Shown piece after piece: positions 33,386 to 42,605 of a DNA stretch of 64,000 bases. The notes below the pieces were generated by a model. That model did no database searches. It saw only the letters and a list, made by a program, of their open reading frames with translations, and was not told the DNA's origin. How positions within the stretch are numbered: position 1 is the stretch's first letter; every line of letters begins with the position of its first letter. This DNA is from Roseburia sp. 499 (GTDB taxonomy: Bacteria; Bacillota; Clostridia; Lachnospirales; Lachnospiraceae), in contig NZ_CP135164.1 of assembly GCF_001940225.2 (NCBI RefSeq), forward strand, positions 744,001-808,000. Direction: 5' to 3'. The position numbers and the translations under genes were made by a program.

Positions 33386-34252
33386 ATGTTAAATAAAAAT
33401 ATAGAGACCTTTATCGGCTGTGATGCGGAATATGAAGAAGCAAAAATCGTACTGTTTGGAGCCCCCTTTGATTCCACAACCTCATATCGTCCGGGAACCC
33501 GGTTCGGCAGTCGTGCTATTCGGCAGGAATCATACGGATTAGAGACATACAGTCCCTATCAAGATGAAGATTTAGAGGATTATGCGGTATTTGACAGTGG
33601 CGACTTAGAACTTTGTATGGGAGATTCTAAGATAGCCTTGGAGCAGATTGAGGAACGAGCGAAGATTATCTTGGAGGACGGAAAACTGCCATTTCTTATA
33701 GGTGGCGAACATCTGGTGACCTTAGGAGCAGTTCGGGCAGTGGCAGAAAAATATCCTGACCTTCATATTCTTCACTTTGATGCTCACACAGATTTGCGTC
33801 AAGAATATCTGGGAGTAGAGTTATCCCATGCCTGTGTGATTCGTCGGTGTCATGATATTTTAGGAGACGGAAGAATTTTTCAGTTTGGAATTCGTTCCGG
33901 CGAACGGGCAGAATTCCGATGGAGTGAAGAAGGACATGTGACAACTCATAAGTTTAATTTTGATGGTTTAGAAGATGTTTTGAAGAAGCTGGAAGGAAAA
34001 CCGGTGTATTTTACCATAGATTTGGATGTGTTAGACCCATCCATTTTTCCGGGAACAGGAACACCGGAAGCCGGAGGCGTAGGATTTATGGAGCTATTGG
34101 ATGCTATTTACGAATCCTGCTATGCTCTTAATATTGTGGGATGCGATGTGAATGAACTGTGTCCGCCTTGCGATACCAGTGGAGCATCTACAGCAGTGGC
34201 GTGTAAGGTAGTAAGAGAATTTTTGTTGGCATTATTGAAAAAGCATAAATAG
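33386..34252 (+). CDS. speB: Agmatinase
   Basis: 288 residues from ATG 33386, two bases after speE; an open frame extends upstream into speE without a ribosome-binding site of its own. Ureohydrolase metal-ligand motifs are complete: GGEHLVTLG, LHFDAHTDLR and TIDLDVLDPS, plus GTGTPEAGG. It hydrolyses agmatine to putrescine and urea with two Mn ions, linking SpeA to the two spermidine-forming routes encoded beside it. Confidence 0.93.
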   Translation: MLNKNIETFIGCDAEYEEAKIVLFGAPFDSTTSYRPGTRFGSRAIRQESYGLETYSPYQDEDLEDYAVFDSGDLELCMGDSKIALEQIEERAKIILEDGKLPFLIGGEHLVTLGAVRAVAEKYPDLHILHFDAHTDLRQEYLGVELSHACVIRRCHDILGDGRIFQFGIRSGERAEFRWSEEGHVTTHKFNFDGLEDVLKKLEGKPVYFTIDLDVLDPSIFPGTGTPEAGGVGFMELLDAIYESCYALNIVGCDVNELCPPCDTSGASTAVACKVVREFLLALLKKHK

Positions 34253-34264
34253 GAGGAACAAAAA

Positions 34265-35467
34265 ATGAGAAAATTAATGATTATCGGCTGCGGAGGCGTA
34301 GCTAGTGTTGCTATTCATAAGTGTTGTCAGAACAGTGAATTTTTTGATGAAATCTGTATTGCAAGCCGTACCAAGGCAAAGTGTGATGCATTAAAGGAAA
34401 AGTTAGAAGGAACTACATCCGTAAAAATTACAACAGCGCAGGTAGACGCAGACAATGTACCGGAGCTGGTAGCTTTAATCAAAAAAGAGCAGCCACAGGC
34501 AGTATTGAATCTGGCATTGCCTTATCAGGATTTGCATATTATGGATGCGTGTCTGGAAACAAAGGTGCACTACATTGATACCGCAAATTATGAGCCGGAG
34601 GATACAGCAAAGTTTGAATACAAGTGGCAGTGGGAATACAGGGAACGTTTTGAACAGGCTGGAATTACAGCGTTATTGGGAAGCGGATTTGACCCGGGAG
34701 TTACCAGCGTATTTTCTGCTTATGCCCTGAAACATTATTTTGATGAAATCAATTATATTGATATTCTGGACTGTAATGCAGGAGACCATGGATATCCGTT
34801 CGCCACCAACTTTAACCCGGAAATCAATATCCGTGAAGTGTCCGCAAAAGGTTCTTACTGGGAGGATGGACATTGGGTAGAAACAGAGCCAATGGAAATC
34901 AAACGCGTTTACAATTTCCCTGAAATTGGAGAAAAGGATATGTATCTGTTACATCATGAAGAAATTGAATCCCTTGCCCTTAACATTCCGGGAATTAAAC
35001 GAATCCGTTTCTTTATGACCTTTGGACAGAGTTATCTTACACATTTAAAATGTTTAGAAAATGTAGGAATGACAAGCATCGAACCAATTATGTATGAAGG
35101 AAAAGAAATCATTCCGTTACAGTTCTTAAAAGCAGTATTGCCGGACCCATCTTCCTTAGGCCCAAGAACAAAGGGAAAGACCAACATCGGCTGTATTTTT
35201 ATTGGAAAGAAAGACGGAGTAGAAAAGAAGCTGTATATCTATAATACCTGTGACCATCAGGAGTGTTACAAAGAGGTTGGTTCTCAGGCAGTTGCTTATA
35301 CTACAGGAGTTCCGGCAATGATTGGAGCCATGATGGTAATGAGCGGAAAATGGCAGAAACCAGGTGTATATAATATAGAAGAATTTGATCCGGACCCATT
35401 CATGGATGCCTTGAATAAGTGGGGACTTCCATGGAAGATTTCTGAGAATCCGGATTTGGTAGAATAG
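34265..35467 (+). CDS. Carboxynorspermidine/carboxyspermidine dehydrogenase
   Basis: 400 residues of the saccharopine dehydrogenase-like family. The Rossmann loop IIGCGGVASVAIHK is at the N-terminus; NLALPYQDLHIMDACLE and GFDPGVTSVFSAYALKHYF are typical of the polyamine branch. It condenses a diamine with L-aspartate semialdehyde and reduces the imine with NADPH. With agmatinase upstream and the decarboxylase downstream, carboxyspermidine from putrescine is the expected product. Confidence 0.9.
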   Translation: MRKLMIIGCGGVASVAIHKCCQNSEFFDEICIASRTKAKCDALKEKLEGTTSVKITTAQVDADNVPELVALIKKEQPQAVLNLALPYQDLHIMDACLETKVHYIDTANYEPEDTAKFEYKWQWEYRERFEQAGITALLGSGFDPGVTSVFSAYALKHYFDEINYIDILDCNAGDHGYPFATNFNPEINIREVSAKGSYWEDGHWVETEPMEIKRVYNFPEIGEKDMYLLHHEEIESLALNIPGIKRIRFFMTFGQSYLTHLKCLENVGMTSIEPIMYEGKEIIPLQFLKAVLPDPSSLGPRTKGKTNIGCIFIGKKDGVEKKLYIYNTCDHQECYKEVGSQAVAYTTGVPAMIGAMMVMSGKWQKPGVYNIEEFDPDPFMDALNKWGLPWKISENPDLVE

Positions 35468-35475
35468 GAAAACGC

Positions 35476-36621
35476 ATGAAATATCAGGAATTACCTACCC
35501 CATGTTATGTGGTGGAGGAAGAAAAAATTGTTAAAAATATAAAGATATTACAAGATGTCATGGAGCAGACAGGGGCACATATCCTGCTGGCACAGAAGGC
35601 ATTTTCCATGTATTACAGTTATCCTTTGCTTGGAACTGTTTTAAGTGGAACCACTGCCAGTGGGTTATATGAGGCAAGGCTCGGTGCAGAAGAAATGGGA
35701 AAGGAAAACCATGTTTTTTCTGCGGCATATCGGGAAGATGAATTTGAAGAGATTGCAGAGCTTTGCGACCATATTGTGTTTAATTCCATAGGACAGCTTC
35801 GGAAATTTGAGAACATTGCAAAGGCGAAGGGAAAAAGCATTGGAATCCGTATCAATCCGGAATGTTCTACGCAGGAAGGTCATGCAATTTATGACCCCTG
35901 TGCACCGGGTTCCCGATTGGGAATTACGCTTAGCCAGTTGCAGGAGGCAGAAAGGGTCTATGGACAGGGGTTGCTTGCTAATGTAGAAGGACTGCATTTT
36001 CATACACTTTGTGAACAGAATTCCGATGACTTGAAAACCACATTGGATGCGGTAGAGGAGAAATTTGGTTCTTACCTAAAGAAAATGAAGTGGTTGAATA
36101 TGGGAGGCGGGCATCATATCACAAGAGCGGATTATGACGTGGACTTGCTCATTTCCTGTATTCGTCATATGCAGGAAGCCTATGGTGTGGAAGTGTATCT
36201 GGAGCCGGGAGAAGCAGTAGCATTGAATGCAGGACTTCTGATAACGAAGGTGCTGGACATTACAGAAAATAGTGGTGTTCAAAATGCCATTCTGGATACA
36301 TCCGCCGCATGTCATATGCCGGATGTACTGGAGATGCCTTATCGTCCGCCACTTCAGGAAAGTGGAGAACCGGGAGAAAAAGCATATACCTATCGTTTGG
36401 GCGGTCCCACATGCCTTGCAGGAGATGTGATTGGAGAATATTCCTTTGATAAAAAATTGACAATCGGGCAGACTCTGGTGTTTGAGGATATGGCAATATA
36501 TTCTATGGTGAAAAATAATACTTTTAACGGGATGAAGTTACCTGCCATTGTGTGGAAGAGCGGAGAGGATTGCAGGATTGTGAAAGAGTTCGGGTATGAG
36601 GACTTTAAAGGGAGAATATAA
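35476..36621 (+). CDS. nspC: Carboxynorspermidine/carboxyspermidine decarboxylase
   Basis: 381 residues, alanine-racemase-fold PLP enzyme. The PLP lysine lies in ILLAQKAFSMYYSY; also visible are GLHFHTLCEQNSDDL, NMGGGHHITRADYD and the dimer-site GPTCLAGDVIGEYSF. It decarboxylates carboxyspermidine to spermidine, completing the route started by the gene 8 bases upstream. It is last in the polyamine operon. Confidence 0.92.
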   Translation: MKYQELPTPCYVVEEEKIVKNIKILQDVMEQTGAHILLAQKAFSMYYSYPLLGTVLSGTTASGLYEARLGAEEMGKENHVFSAAYREDEFEEIAELCDHIVFNSIGQLRKFENIAKAKGKSIGIRINPECSTQEGHAIYDPCAPGSRLGITLSQLQEAERVYGQGLLANVEGLHFHTLCEQNSDDLKTTLDAVEEKFGSYLKKMKWLNMGGGHHITRADYDVDLLISCIRHMQEAYGVEVYLEPGEAVALNAGLLITKVLDITENSGVQNAILDTSAACHMPDVLEMPYRPPLQESGEPGEKAYTYRLGGPTCLAGDVIGEYSFDKKLTIGQTLVFEDMAIYSMVKNNTFNGMKLPAIVWKSGEDCRIVKEFGYEDFKGRI

Positions 36622-36622
36622 G

Positions 36623-36655
36623 AAATTGAAAGAACGCATTGAGCGAATTGTATAA
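36623..36655 (+). pseudogene. Detached tail fragment of the 47399 coiled-coil gene
   Basis: Bases 36623-36650 are identical to 47618-47645, and the reading continues to a stop (KLKERIERIV then TAA), matching the last residues of the 83-residue protein at 47399-47650. Only the 3' end is present, right after nspC. It is a remnant of a duplication or of recombination between the two loci. Confidence 0.6.
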
Positions 36656-36662
36656 ATGATGG

Positions 36663-36697
36663 AAAACCTATTTCGGCATAGCTGAGATAGGTTTTTC
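36663..36697 (+). terminator. Intrinsic terminator after the polyamine operon
   Basis: AAAACCTATTTC (36663-36674) pairs with GAGATAGGTTTTT (36684-36696) with one wobble, ending in a T run. Confidence 0.85.
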
Positions 36698-36803
36698 TAT
36701 CATAAGAAAGACCGTTTTGTTATTTTTTATTTATATTTTAGAAATTTTTCCTTTAGAATTATCTGATATTCTTAATCTATCAAATAAAAGGAGAGAAAAA
36801 CAG

Positions 36804-39104
36804 ATGATGTGGATGAGAAAGATTGTTAGGAGAAAAACGCAGTTTACCATCATAATGCTGCTTACCATGATGGCTTCTGCAATTCTGACGGCGTGTATTT
36901 CATTTACCATTGAAACGCAGCAATTTGTAGATGAGTATTACAGCGTCGAGAACAGTCCGATGTGCTTTGCCGTTTCCGGACGTGAGGATGCTGCAGAGTT
37001 GATTTTAGAAGATAAGGATGCTTCTAAGGTCGTCTCAAAAATAGTGGAAGGTAAGGCAAAATATATAACGGATGTTTTTTATGTAAATGATAAAAAAATT
37101 TCCAATGAGGGAAATTTTGCCTATGATATCAGTAACCTGGACGAGATTGGTTATCCTGTTACCATTGCAGAGGGAGAGGAAAAAGAGGCACCGGGGGATG
37201 GAGAGATATGGATTTCACATATATTTGCCAAAGCGTATGATGTGCAGGTAGGCGACAATTTCAAGATAGGAGACGGTCAGGAATACCGTGTTTCAGCAAT
37301 TGTAAATACCGCATTGTGCAGTTCCGGTTTTATAGACGCCTATCCTTTTTATGTAAATGAGAAGACGTTGAAGGATATGAGCGGAACCGAAGGTTATGTG
37401 GTGAATATTTTTACGGATGATGAGGAACTATCACTGAGAGAGCTTCAGGAAGTCTTACCGGAAGAATTTGCGCAGAGCCAGATGATTATGCTTGATAAAG
37501 AAACACTCAAAATGTGTCTGAATATTTTGGCAGGTATTTTCGGAGGTGTCGGAGTGGTGGCAGCCATTATCATTCTTGTGGTTTCTATGGTGGTCTTCCG
37601 GTATTTGGTTCGGGCGACCATTGCAAAAGAATATCAGATGATTGGTATTTATAAGGCACTGGGAAGAGATAACAGAGAAATTAAGAGGATTTATCTGACG
37701 GCTTATATGGTGGCTGGTATGGTAGGAATGTTGCCCGGATTTTTCCTGGCAAGACCTCTGGCAGGTTACCTTGGTAGAACTGCATTGGGAGGAAACAGAG
37801 AGTTTGTCCTAACTGGGAAGACAACTGTGATAGGGATAGCCGTAATTCTGTTCATGGGTCTTGTTCTTCTGCTAAATGTTTACAGCGAATTGAAGAAAGT
37901 ACATAGCATTTCACCGATACAGGCGATGAATCTTCAGAATCTTTCTTCGAAAGAAAAATTGTGTAAATCAGTGATTCCGAATGCCTCATCCAGTGCAGCT
38001 ATGGCTGTGAATGGGATATGTAAACGTAAGGGAATGAGTCTTTTAATCATTATGATTCTCACCGTCTCGGTTTATATGGATGTGATGGCAGGAGAAGTTG
38101 CCTTAACTTTGTCCAAGTATGCACAGGACAGAAATATTTGGGAAAATCTTCCGGATTATGACTGTATGATAAAGACAATGGGAAATGAAGAGGCACTTAA
38201 GTATATTCAGAATTCAAAAGATGTTGAGGATTATGTGCAGGTGATGTTAGATCCGGTTTGTTCGGATATGAAAATTGAGGGTACCCAGTGGACTGCAGAT
38301 GAAGCACACCCAATGATTTATGAGAATTTTAATGAAAAACGGTATGAAAATGTGCCTTTTACGAAAGGAAGAATTTGTCTGGAAAAGCATGAGATTGCTG
38401 TTTCTGAGCAGTTTTTGACTGAGGTAGGAAAGGAAGTAGGCGATTATATAAAGATTAGTTCCGAGGAGAAAGAAATTAATTGCCTAATAGTCGGAAGTTA
38501 TAGTGCCATGATGAAGGGAGGAGCTTCCTTCTACATGCAGGAAGAAGATTTTCGTGAACTTGGATTTAAAATAAATTATGACACAATACTGGTATTTTTG
38601 AATGAGAATGTGGACTACGATAAGTTTTCAGAAGAGTTTGAGAAAGTGGTGGATGAGAGCCAGATTTATAAAGATTTCAATTTTGTAGAAAGGGAAGGAG
38701 ATACTGTTAGGGAAATAGCCAATCCAATTTGTGTAGTATTGTCTGTAGCTTTTGCAGCTTTCAGTGTTTTGAATATTGTGAACATGGTGCATACACAGCT
38801 GAAGGAGAATCGTAGAAAGTATGGTATCCTTAAGGCAATGGGCTTCACCACAGGATATATTTGTCGGGAAAATGTGATAAGCTTTACCATTCAATATGTA
38901 ATAGCAGTAGTGGTTACTATCCTACTGAGTGAATGGATTTCGCCGATTATGTTCTCCTTGGCATGTGGAGTAAGGTATATCTGCAAGCCTGCATGGTTGG
39001 TGGCGGCAGTTGCAGGTGCAATGTATGTAATATTGATGATGATTACACTTTTGATGTTACGGACAATAAAAAACATCAAACCGGTTGAATTAATGGAAGA
39101 GTAA
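36804..39104 (+). CDS. FtsX-type ABC transporter permease
   Basis: 766 residues from ATG 36804 behind AAAGGAGAG; an open frame extends upstream but has no ribosome-binding site. An N-terminal helix, a large extracellular domain (about residues 45-230), a first FtsX block of three helices (GGVGVVAAIIILVVSMVVFRYL and following), a second extracellular domain, and a final FtsX block (VVLSVAFAAFSVLNIVNMVH onward) give the MacB/BceB-like duplicated layout. It works with the next gene's ATPase. The two-component genes behind suggest a role in antimicrobial-peptide or envelope-stress response. Confidence 0.88.
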   Translation: MMWMRKIVRRKTQFTIIMLLTMMASAILTACISFTIETQQFVDEYYSVENSPMCFAVSGREDAAELILEDKDASKVVSKIVEGKAKYITDVFYVNDKKISNEGNFAYDISNLDEIGYPVTIAEGEEKEAPGDGEIWISHIFAKAYDVQVGDNFKIGDGQEYRVSAIVNTALCSSGFIDAYPFYVNEKTLKDMSGTEGYVVNIFTDDEELSLRELQEVLPEEFAQSQMIMLDKETLKMCLNILAGIFGGVGVVAAIIILVVSMVVFRYLVRATIAKEYQMIGIYKALGRDNREIKRIYLTAYMVAGMVGMLPGFFLARPLAGYLGRTALGGNREFVLTGKTTVIGIAVILFMGLVLLLNVYSELKKVHSISPIQAMNLQNLSSKEKLCKSVIPNASSSAAMAVNGICKRKGMSLLIIMILTVSVYMDVMAGEVALTLSKYAQDRNIWENLPDYDCMIKTMGNEEALKYIQNSKDVEDYVQVMLDPVCSDMKIEGTQWTADEAHPMIYENFNEKRYENVPFTKGRICLEKHEIAVSEQFLTEVGKEVGDYIKISSEEKEINCLIVGSYSAMMKGGASFYMQEEDFRELGFKINYDTILVFLNENVDYDKFSEEFEKVVDESQIYKDFNFVEREGDTVREIANPICVVLSVAFAAFSVLNIVNMVHTQLKENRRKYGILKAMGFTTGYICRENVISFTIQYVIAVVVTILLSEWISPIMFSLACGVRYICKPAWLVAAVAGAMYVILMMITLLMLRTIKNIKPVELMEE

Positions 39105-39127
39105 ATAAGCAGAAAGGACACATGTAT

Positions 39128-39883
39128 ATGAAAAAGACGATTATTGAAACCAGAGATTTGTGTAAGAGCTTTGTGGTTGGAAAAAATGCAAACAATGTGC
39201 TGAAAAATATAAATTTATCTATTTACGAAGGAGATTTTACGATTATAATGGGAAGTAGTGGAAGTGGCAAGTCAACATTGTTGTATTCGCTCTCTACTAT
39301 GGACAAACCTACCTCAGGTAGTGTAATGTTATATGGTGAGGATATTGCAAAAATCAATGAAAAAAGAGCTGCCAGAATCAGAAAAGAGAAAGTGTCATTT
39401 GTGTTTCAGAGTATGAATCTTCTTTCGGATCTGAATGTGTTTGAGAATATTGCATACTGCGGCTATGGTACAGCAGAAAAAGAGAAAATTAATCAAAAGA
39501 CAAGGCAGCTTTTAGAACGAATGGGACTTGCCGATATGGCGGAAAAATACCCTTCAGAAATATCCGGTGGAATGAAGCAGCGTGTAGCGATTGCCCGGGC
39601 ACTGATATCCGGGGCAGGCGTGATTTTTGGAGATGAGCCTACCGGAGCGTTGAATTCATCTATGGGGAAGCAGGTGCTTGACCTTTTGACGGAGTTGAAC
39701 GAAGAGGGGCAGTCAATTGTCATGGTTACCCATGACCTTAAGGCTGCAGCCAGAGCAACCAGACTTCTTTATCTGGAAGATGGCAGAATTGTAGGAGATT
39801 TGAATCTGGGACATTATACGGAAGAAACCAGAAAAGAGAGAGAAAACACGGTGTATACTTTCTTAAAAGAACATAACTGGTAA
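39128..39883 (+). CDS. ABC transporter ATPase (MacB/LolD-like)
   Basis: 251 residues from ATG 39128, nine bases after AAAGGA; ATG 39122 lies too near that site. Walker A GSSGSGKSTL, Q-loop VFQSMNLL, signature ISGGMKQR, Walker B VIFGDEPTGAL and the switch His in MVTHDLKAAA are all present, so the protein should be active. It pairs with the permease upstream. Confidence 0.94.
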   Translation: MKKTIIETRDLCKSFVVGKNANNVLKNINLSIYEGDFTIIMGSSGSGKSTLLYSLSTMDKPTSGSVMLYGEDIAKINEKRAARIRKEKVSFVFQSMNLLSDLNVFENIAYCGYGTAEKEKINQKTRQLLERMGLADMAEKYPSEISGGMKQRVAIARALISGAGVIFGDEPTGALNSSMGKQVLDLLTELNEEGQSIVMVTHDLKAAARATRLLYLEDGRIVGDLNLGHYTEETRKERENTVYTFLKEHNW

Positions 39884-39893
39884 GGAGGATACC

Positions 39894-40580
39894 ATGGCGG
39901 GAGAAAGAATCCTGTTAATTGAAGATGATAAGGAACTTCAGGAAATCATGTCCGGTTTTCTGAAGAAGGAAGGCTACGAGGTGGTACAGGCTTTTGACGG
40001 GCAAGATGGGATACGTCTTGCCCGGGAGGCTCGGCCGACCCTCATACTGTTGGATCTGATGCTTCCGGGAGCAGACGGATTTGAAGTGTGCAGGTCTGTG
40101 CGTACCACATCGGTAGCACCGATTATGATTATATCAGCGAGAAACAGCGATATGGACAAAATGTTGTCACTGGGAATCGGAGCAGATGACTATATGGAGA
40201 AGCCCTTTTCCATGCTGGAGCTTTTGGCAAGAGTTAAGTCACATATCCGTCGTTATACATCCTTTTCCCAACCGAAGGAAGAAGAAAAACGAATCGTAAT
40301 GGGAGCGGTTGAGATTGAACCGTTGTCCTACAAAGTGTGGGTGTGTGGCAAGGAAATTGAATTAACATCAAGAGAATTTCAACTACTTAATTACATGGCT
40401 TCCCATCCGGGCAGAGTATTCTCAAAGGAGCAGCTTCTTGATGCAGTATGGGGATGCGCGGAATATATTGATGAAAATACCATTACCGTATACATAGGAA
40501 GAATACGAGAGAAAATGGTTCGAGCAGGCGCCTGCTACATAAAAACGGTTTGGGGGGCTGGATATAAATGGGAGATGTAA
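39894..40580 (+). CDS. OmpR-family response regulator
   Basis: 228 residues. The receiver domain has the acidic pair EDD (residues 10-12), the phospho-acceptor Asp54 in LILLDLMLPG, and the Lys in MEKPFSM. The C-terminal winged helix shows ELTSREFQLLNYMASHPG and YIGRIREKM. It follows the ABC genes by 10 bases and overlaps the kinase gene by 13, so it probably controls this transporter operon. Confidence 0.95.
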   Translation: MAGERILLIEDDKELQEIMSGFLKKEGYEVVQAFDGQDGIRLAREARPTLILLDLMLPGADGFEVCRSVRTTSVAPIMIISARNSDMDKMLSLGIGADDYMEKPFSMLELLARVKSHIRRYTSFSQPKEEEKRIVMGAVEIEPLSYKVWVCGKEIELTSREFQLLNYMASHPGRVFSKEQLLDAVWGCAEYIDENTITVYIGRIREKMVRAGACYIKTVWGAGYKWEM

Positions 40581-41929
40581 TTCGAAAAAAATTATTGTGT
40601 TATGATGTGGCCAGTCTTTTGCTGGCCTTATTGCTTTTTGTTTTCCTGTTTTCTGCGGCATATTACAATATTAGTTATCAGGGAGATGAGCGTGATATAA
40701 GGGTAAAAATGAATCAGTTGCTTGTCTGTTTGCAAGAGGAACAGAATGAAGCTATGAAGATTCCTTCAGGCATTCGGGAGGCAGATTTCCCCTATTGTGT
40801 ATTTGATGATGGTGGAAGAGTGATAGCTGCCACCATGAAAGGTTTTACGGTGGGAGAAAAGTATGATTTGAGTATCATAGGAACGAATAGATATTATATG
40901 GCTCCCATCGTAAGAGGCAAAGAGGTGGCAGGAATGCTGCTTGTGGATTTTTCTGGTGAGCGGCAGAAGACACTGGAAGATCTGTTGGGAGTGGAAATTG
41001 GAATGTCCCTGCTGTTACTTGTAGCAATCTGTTTGGTAAGATATAAAGCATATCGTGTAATGAAAAAGGATATCTGGGGGCCAGTCAATGAAATACATAA
41101 ATCAACCAGAAGTATTTTGAATGGAAGTTTTGAGGAGAGCATTCGTTACGATTATAGCGGAGAAATCGGCACATTATGTCACGACTTTGAGAAAATGAGA
41201 GATGAGATTCGTGACGGAGCTATGCGTGAACAACAGTCAAGGGAAAAAGAACGCGTGCTATATGCAAGCATTTCACACGATTTAAAAACACCGCTTGCTA
41301 TTATTACCGGGTACTTAGAACAGATATTATATGGAGTAGTAAATACCAGGGAGCAGATTTTGGAAACAGCGGAGCATGCGCTGAAAAAGGTAAAAGTACT
41401 AAATAAGTTGACAGAGGATATTTTAGAGCATTCCAAAGCGCAGATGAACCAGCTACAGATGCAAAAACGTGAATTTTATGCAGATGCTTTTTTTAAAGAA
41501 CTGCTTGAGGAATACCGACAGGAAGCTCTTTCGCAGGAATATCAGCTTACCTATGAGTTGCCGCCGAAGGTGCTTATTTTGATTGACCCTGACAGGATAG
41601 CTCAGGTAGTCCAGAATATTGTAAGTAATGCGGTAAAATATAGGAAGGATAGGTGTGAAATACAGGTATCCTTTGAAATTATGGAACAGGAAAAAAGGAT
41701 TCTTGTAATTAGTATCAGCGATAATGGAACAGGGATTGAGGCTGCAGATATCCCATTCGTCTTTGATTTGTTTTATCGCGGAAATAAAGCAAGAACGCAG
41801 AATGTGCCGGGATCTGGCATAGGTTTAAATATTTCAAAATATATTGTGGAGCAGCATGGCGGAACCATGGAATGTGATAGTGTTGTTGGGGTAGGAACAA
41901 CGATATCTTTTTCTATACCGATTCTTTGA
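40568..41929 (+). CDS. Sensor histidine kinase
   Basis: 453 residues: N-terminal membrane helix (VASLLLALLLFVFLFSAAYY), an extracellular sensor of about 110 residues, a second helix (GMSLLLLVAICLV), HAMP, a HisKA domain with the phospho-His in ASISHDLKTPLAI, and an ATPase domain with N box VQNIVSNAVKY, G1 SDNGTGIE and G2 GSGIGLNIS. It is the partner of the response regulator whose end it overlaps. Confidence 0.95.
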   Translation: MGDVIRKKLLCYDVASLLLALLLFVFLFSAAYYNISYQGDERDIRVKMNQLLVCLQEEQNEAMKIPSGIREADFPYCVFDDGGRVIAATMKGFTVGEKYDLSIIGTNRYYMAPIVRGKEVAGMLLVDFSGERQKTLEDLLGVEIGMSLLLLVAICLVRYKAYRVMKKDIWGPVNEIHKSTRSILNGSFEESIRYDYSGEIGTLCHDFEKMRDEIRDGAMREQQSREKERVLYASISHDLKTPLAIITGYLEQILYGVVNTREQILETAEHALKKVKVLNKLTEDILEHSKAQMNQLQMQKREFYADAFFKELLEEYRQEALSQEYQLTYELPPKVLILIDPDRIAQVVQNIVSNAVKYRKDRCEIQVSFEIMEQEKRILVISISDNGTGIEAADIPFVFDLFYRGNKARTQNVPGSGIGLNISKYIVEQHGGTMECDSVVGVGTTISFSIPIL

Positions 41930-42049
41930 GAGAGTTGATTTATTGAGTATTGGAAATCTGGCATGAGAAAAACTTTAAAACTGGCACTATTAAAAAGGTC
42001 AGAATGAGAGTATGATAGTCACTAGATTTTTAACGAGGAGTGATGAAAA

Positions 42050-42592
42050 ATGTCAGAAACAAAAGCAACAACAAAAACAGCAGGAAGCTTAGAACAGGTG
42101 AAATTTTTAACAATTACCGCAATTGGAATCGCGTTGGTATATGTATTTACATGGTTAGTAAATATCAGACTTCCTTTTGCACCAAATGGAGGACTCATTC
42201 ATCTTGGAAATGTTCCTCTTTTCATTTTTGCTATTATTTTTGGTAAAAAGACAGGAGCAATCGCCGGAGGAATCGGTATGGCGCTTTTTGATGTGACTTC
42301 AGGATGGACTGTCTGGGCACCATTTACTTTGGTTATTGTAGCAATTATGGGATTTGTAGTAGGTTTGATTGCTGAAAAGAAAAAGGGATTCTTCTGGTAT
42401 TTATTAGCGATGGTAGCAGCGCTTCCAATTAAGATTGTAGGTTATTATATTGCAGAAGGAATTATTAAAGGAAATTGGATAGTACCGGTTACTTCTATTC
42501 CGGGAAATTTGCTTCAGATTGGAGTGGCCATTGTAATTGTGGCTATTATAATCGTACCTTTGAAAAAAGCAGCGAATAAAGTATTAGGATAA
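42050..42592 (+). CDS. ECF transporter S component
   Basis: 180 residues with about five or six membrane helices: FLTITAIGIALVYVFTWLV, GGLIHLGNVPLFIFAIIFG, GAIAGGIGMALFDV, FTLVIVAIMGFVVGLI, and a last helix GVAIVIVAIIIVPL. The pattern is that of substrate-binding S components of energy-coupling factor vitamin importers. No energy module is in the window. It is followed 13 bases on by a class V aminotransferase, and the pair suggests a B6 vitamer or an amino compound, but the substrate is not determined. Confidence 0.8.
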   Translation: MSETKATTKTAGSLEQVKFLTITAIGIALVYVFTWLVNIRLPFAPNGGLIHLGNVPLFIFAIIFGKKTGAIAGGIGMALFDVTSGWTVWAPFTLVIVAIMGFVVGLIAEKKKGFFWYLLAMVAALPIKIVGYYIAEGIIKGNWIVPVTSIPGNLLQIGVAIVIVAIIIVPLKKAANKVLG

Positions 42593-42605
42593 TAGGTGAC
42601 AAACT

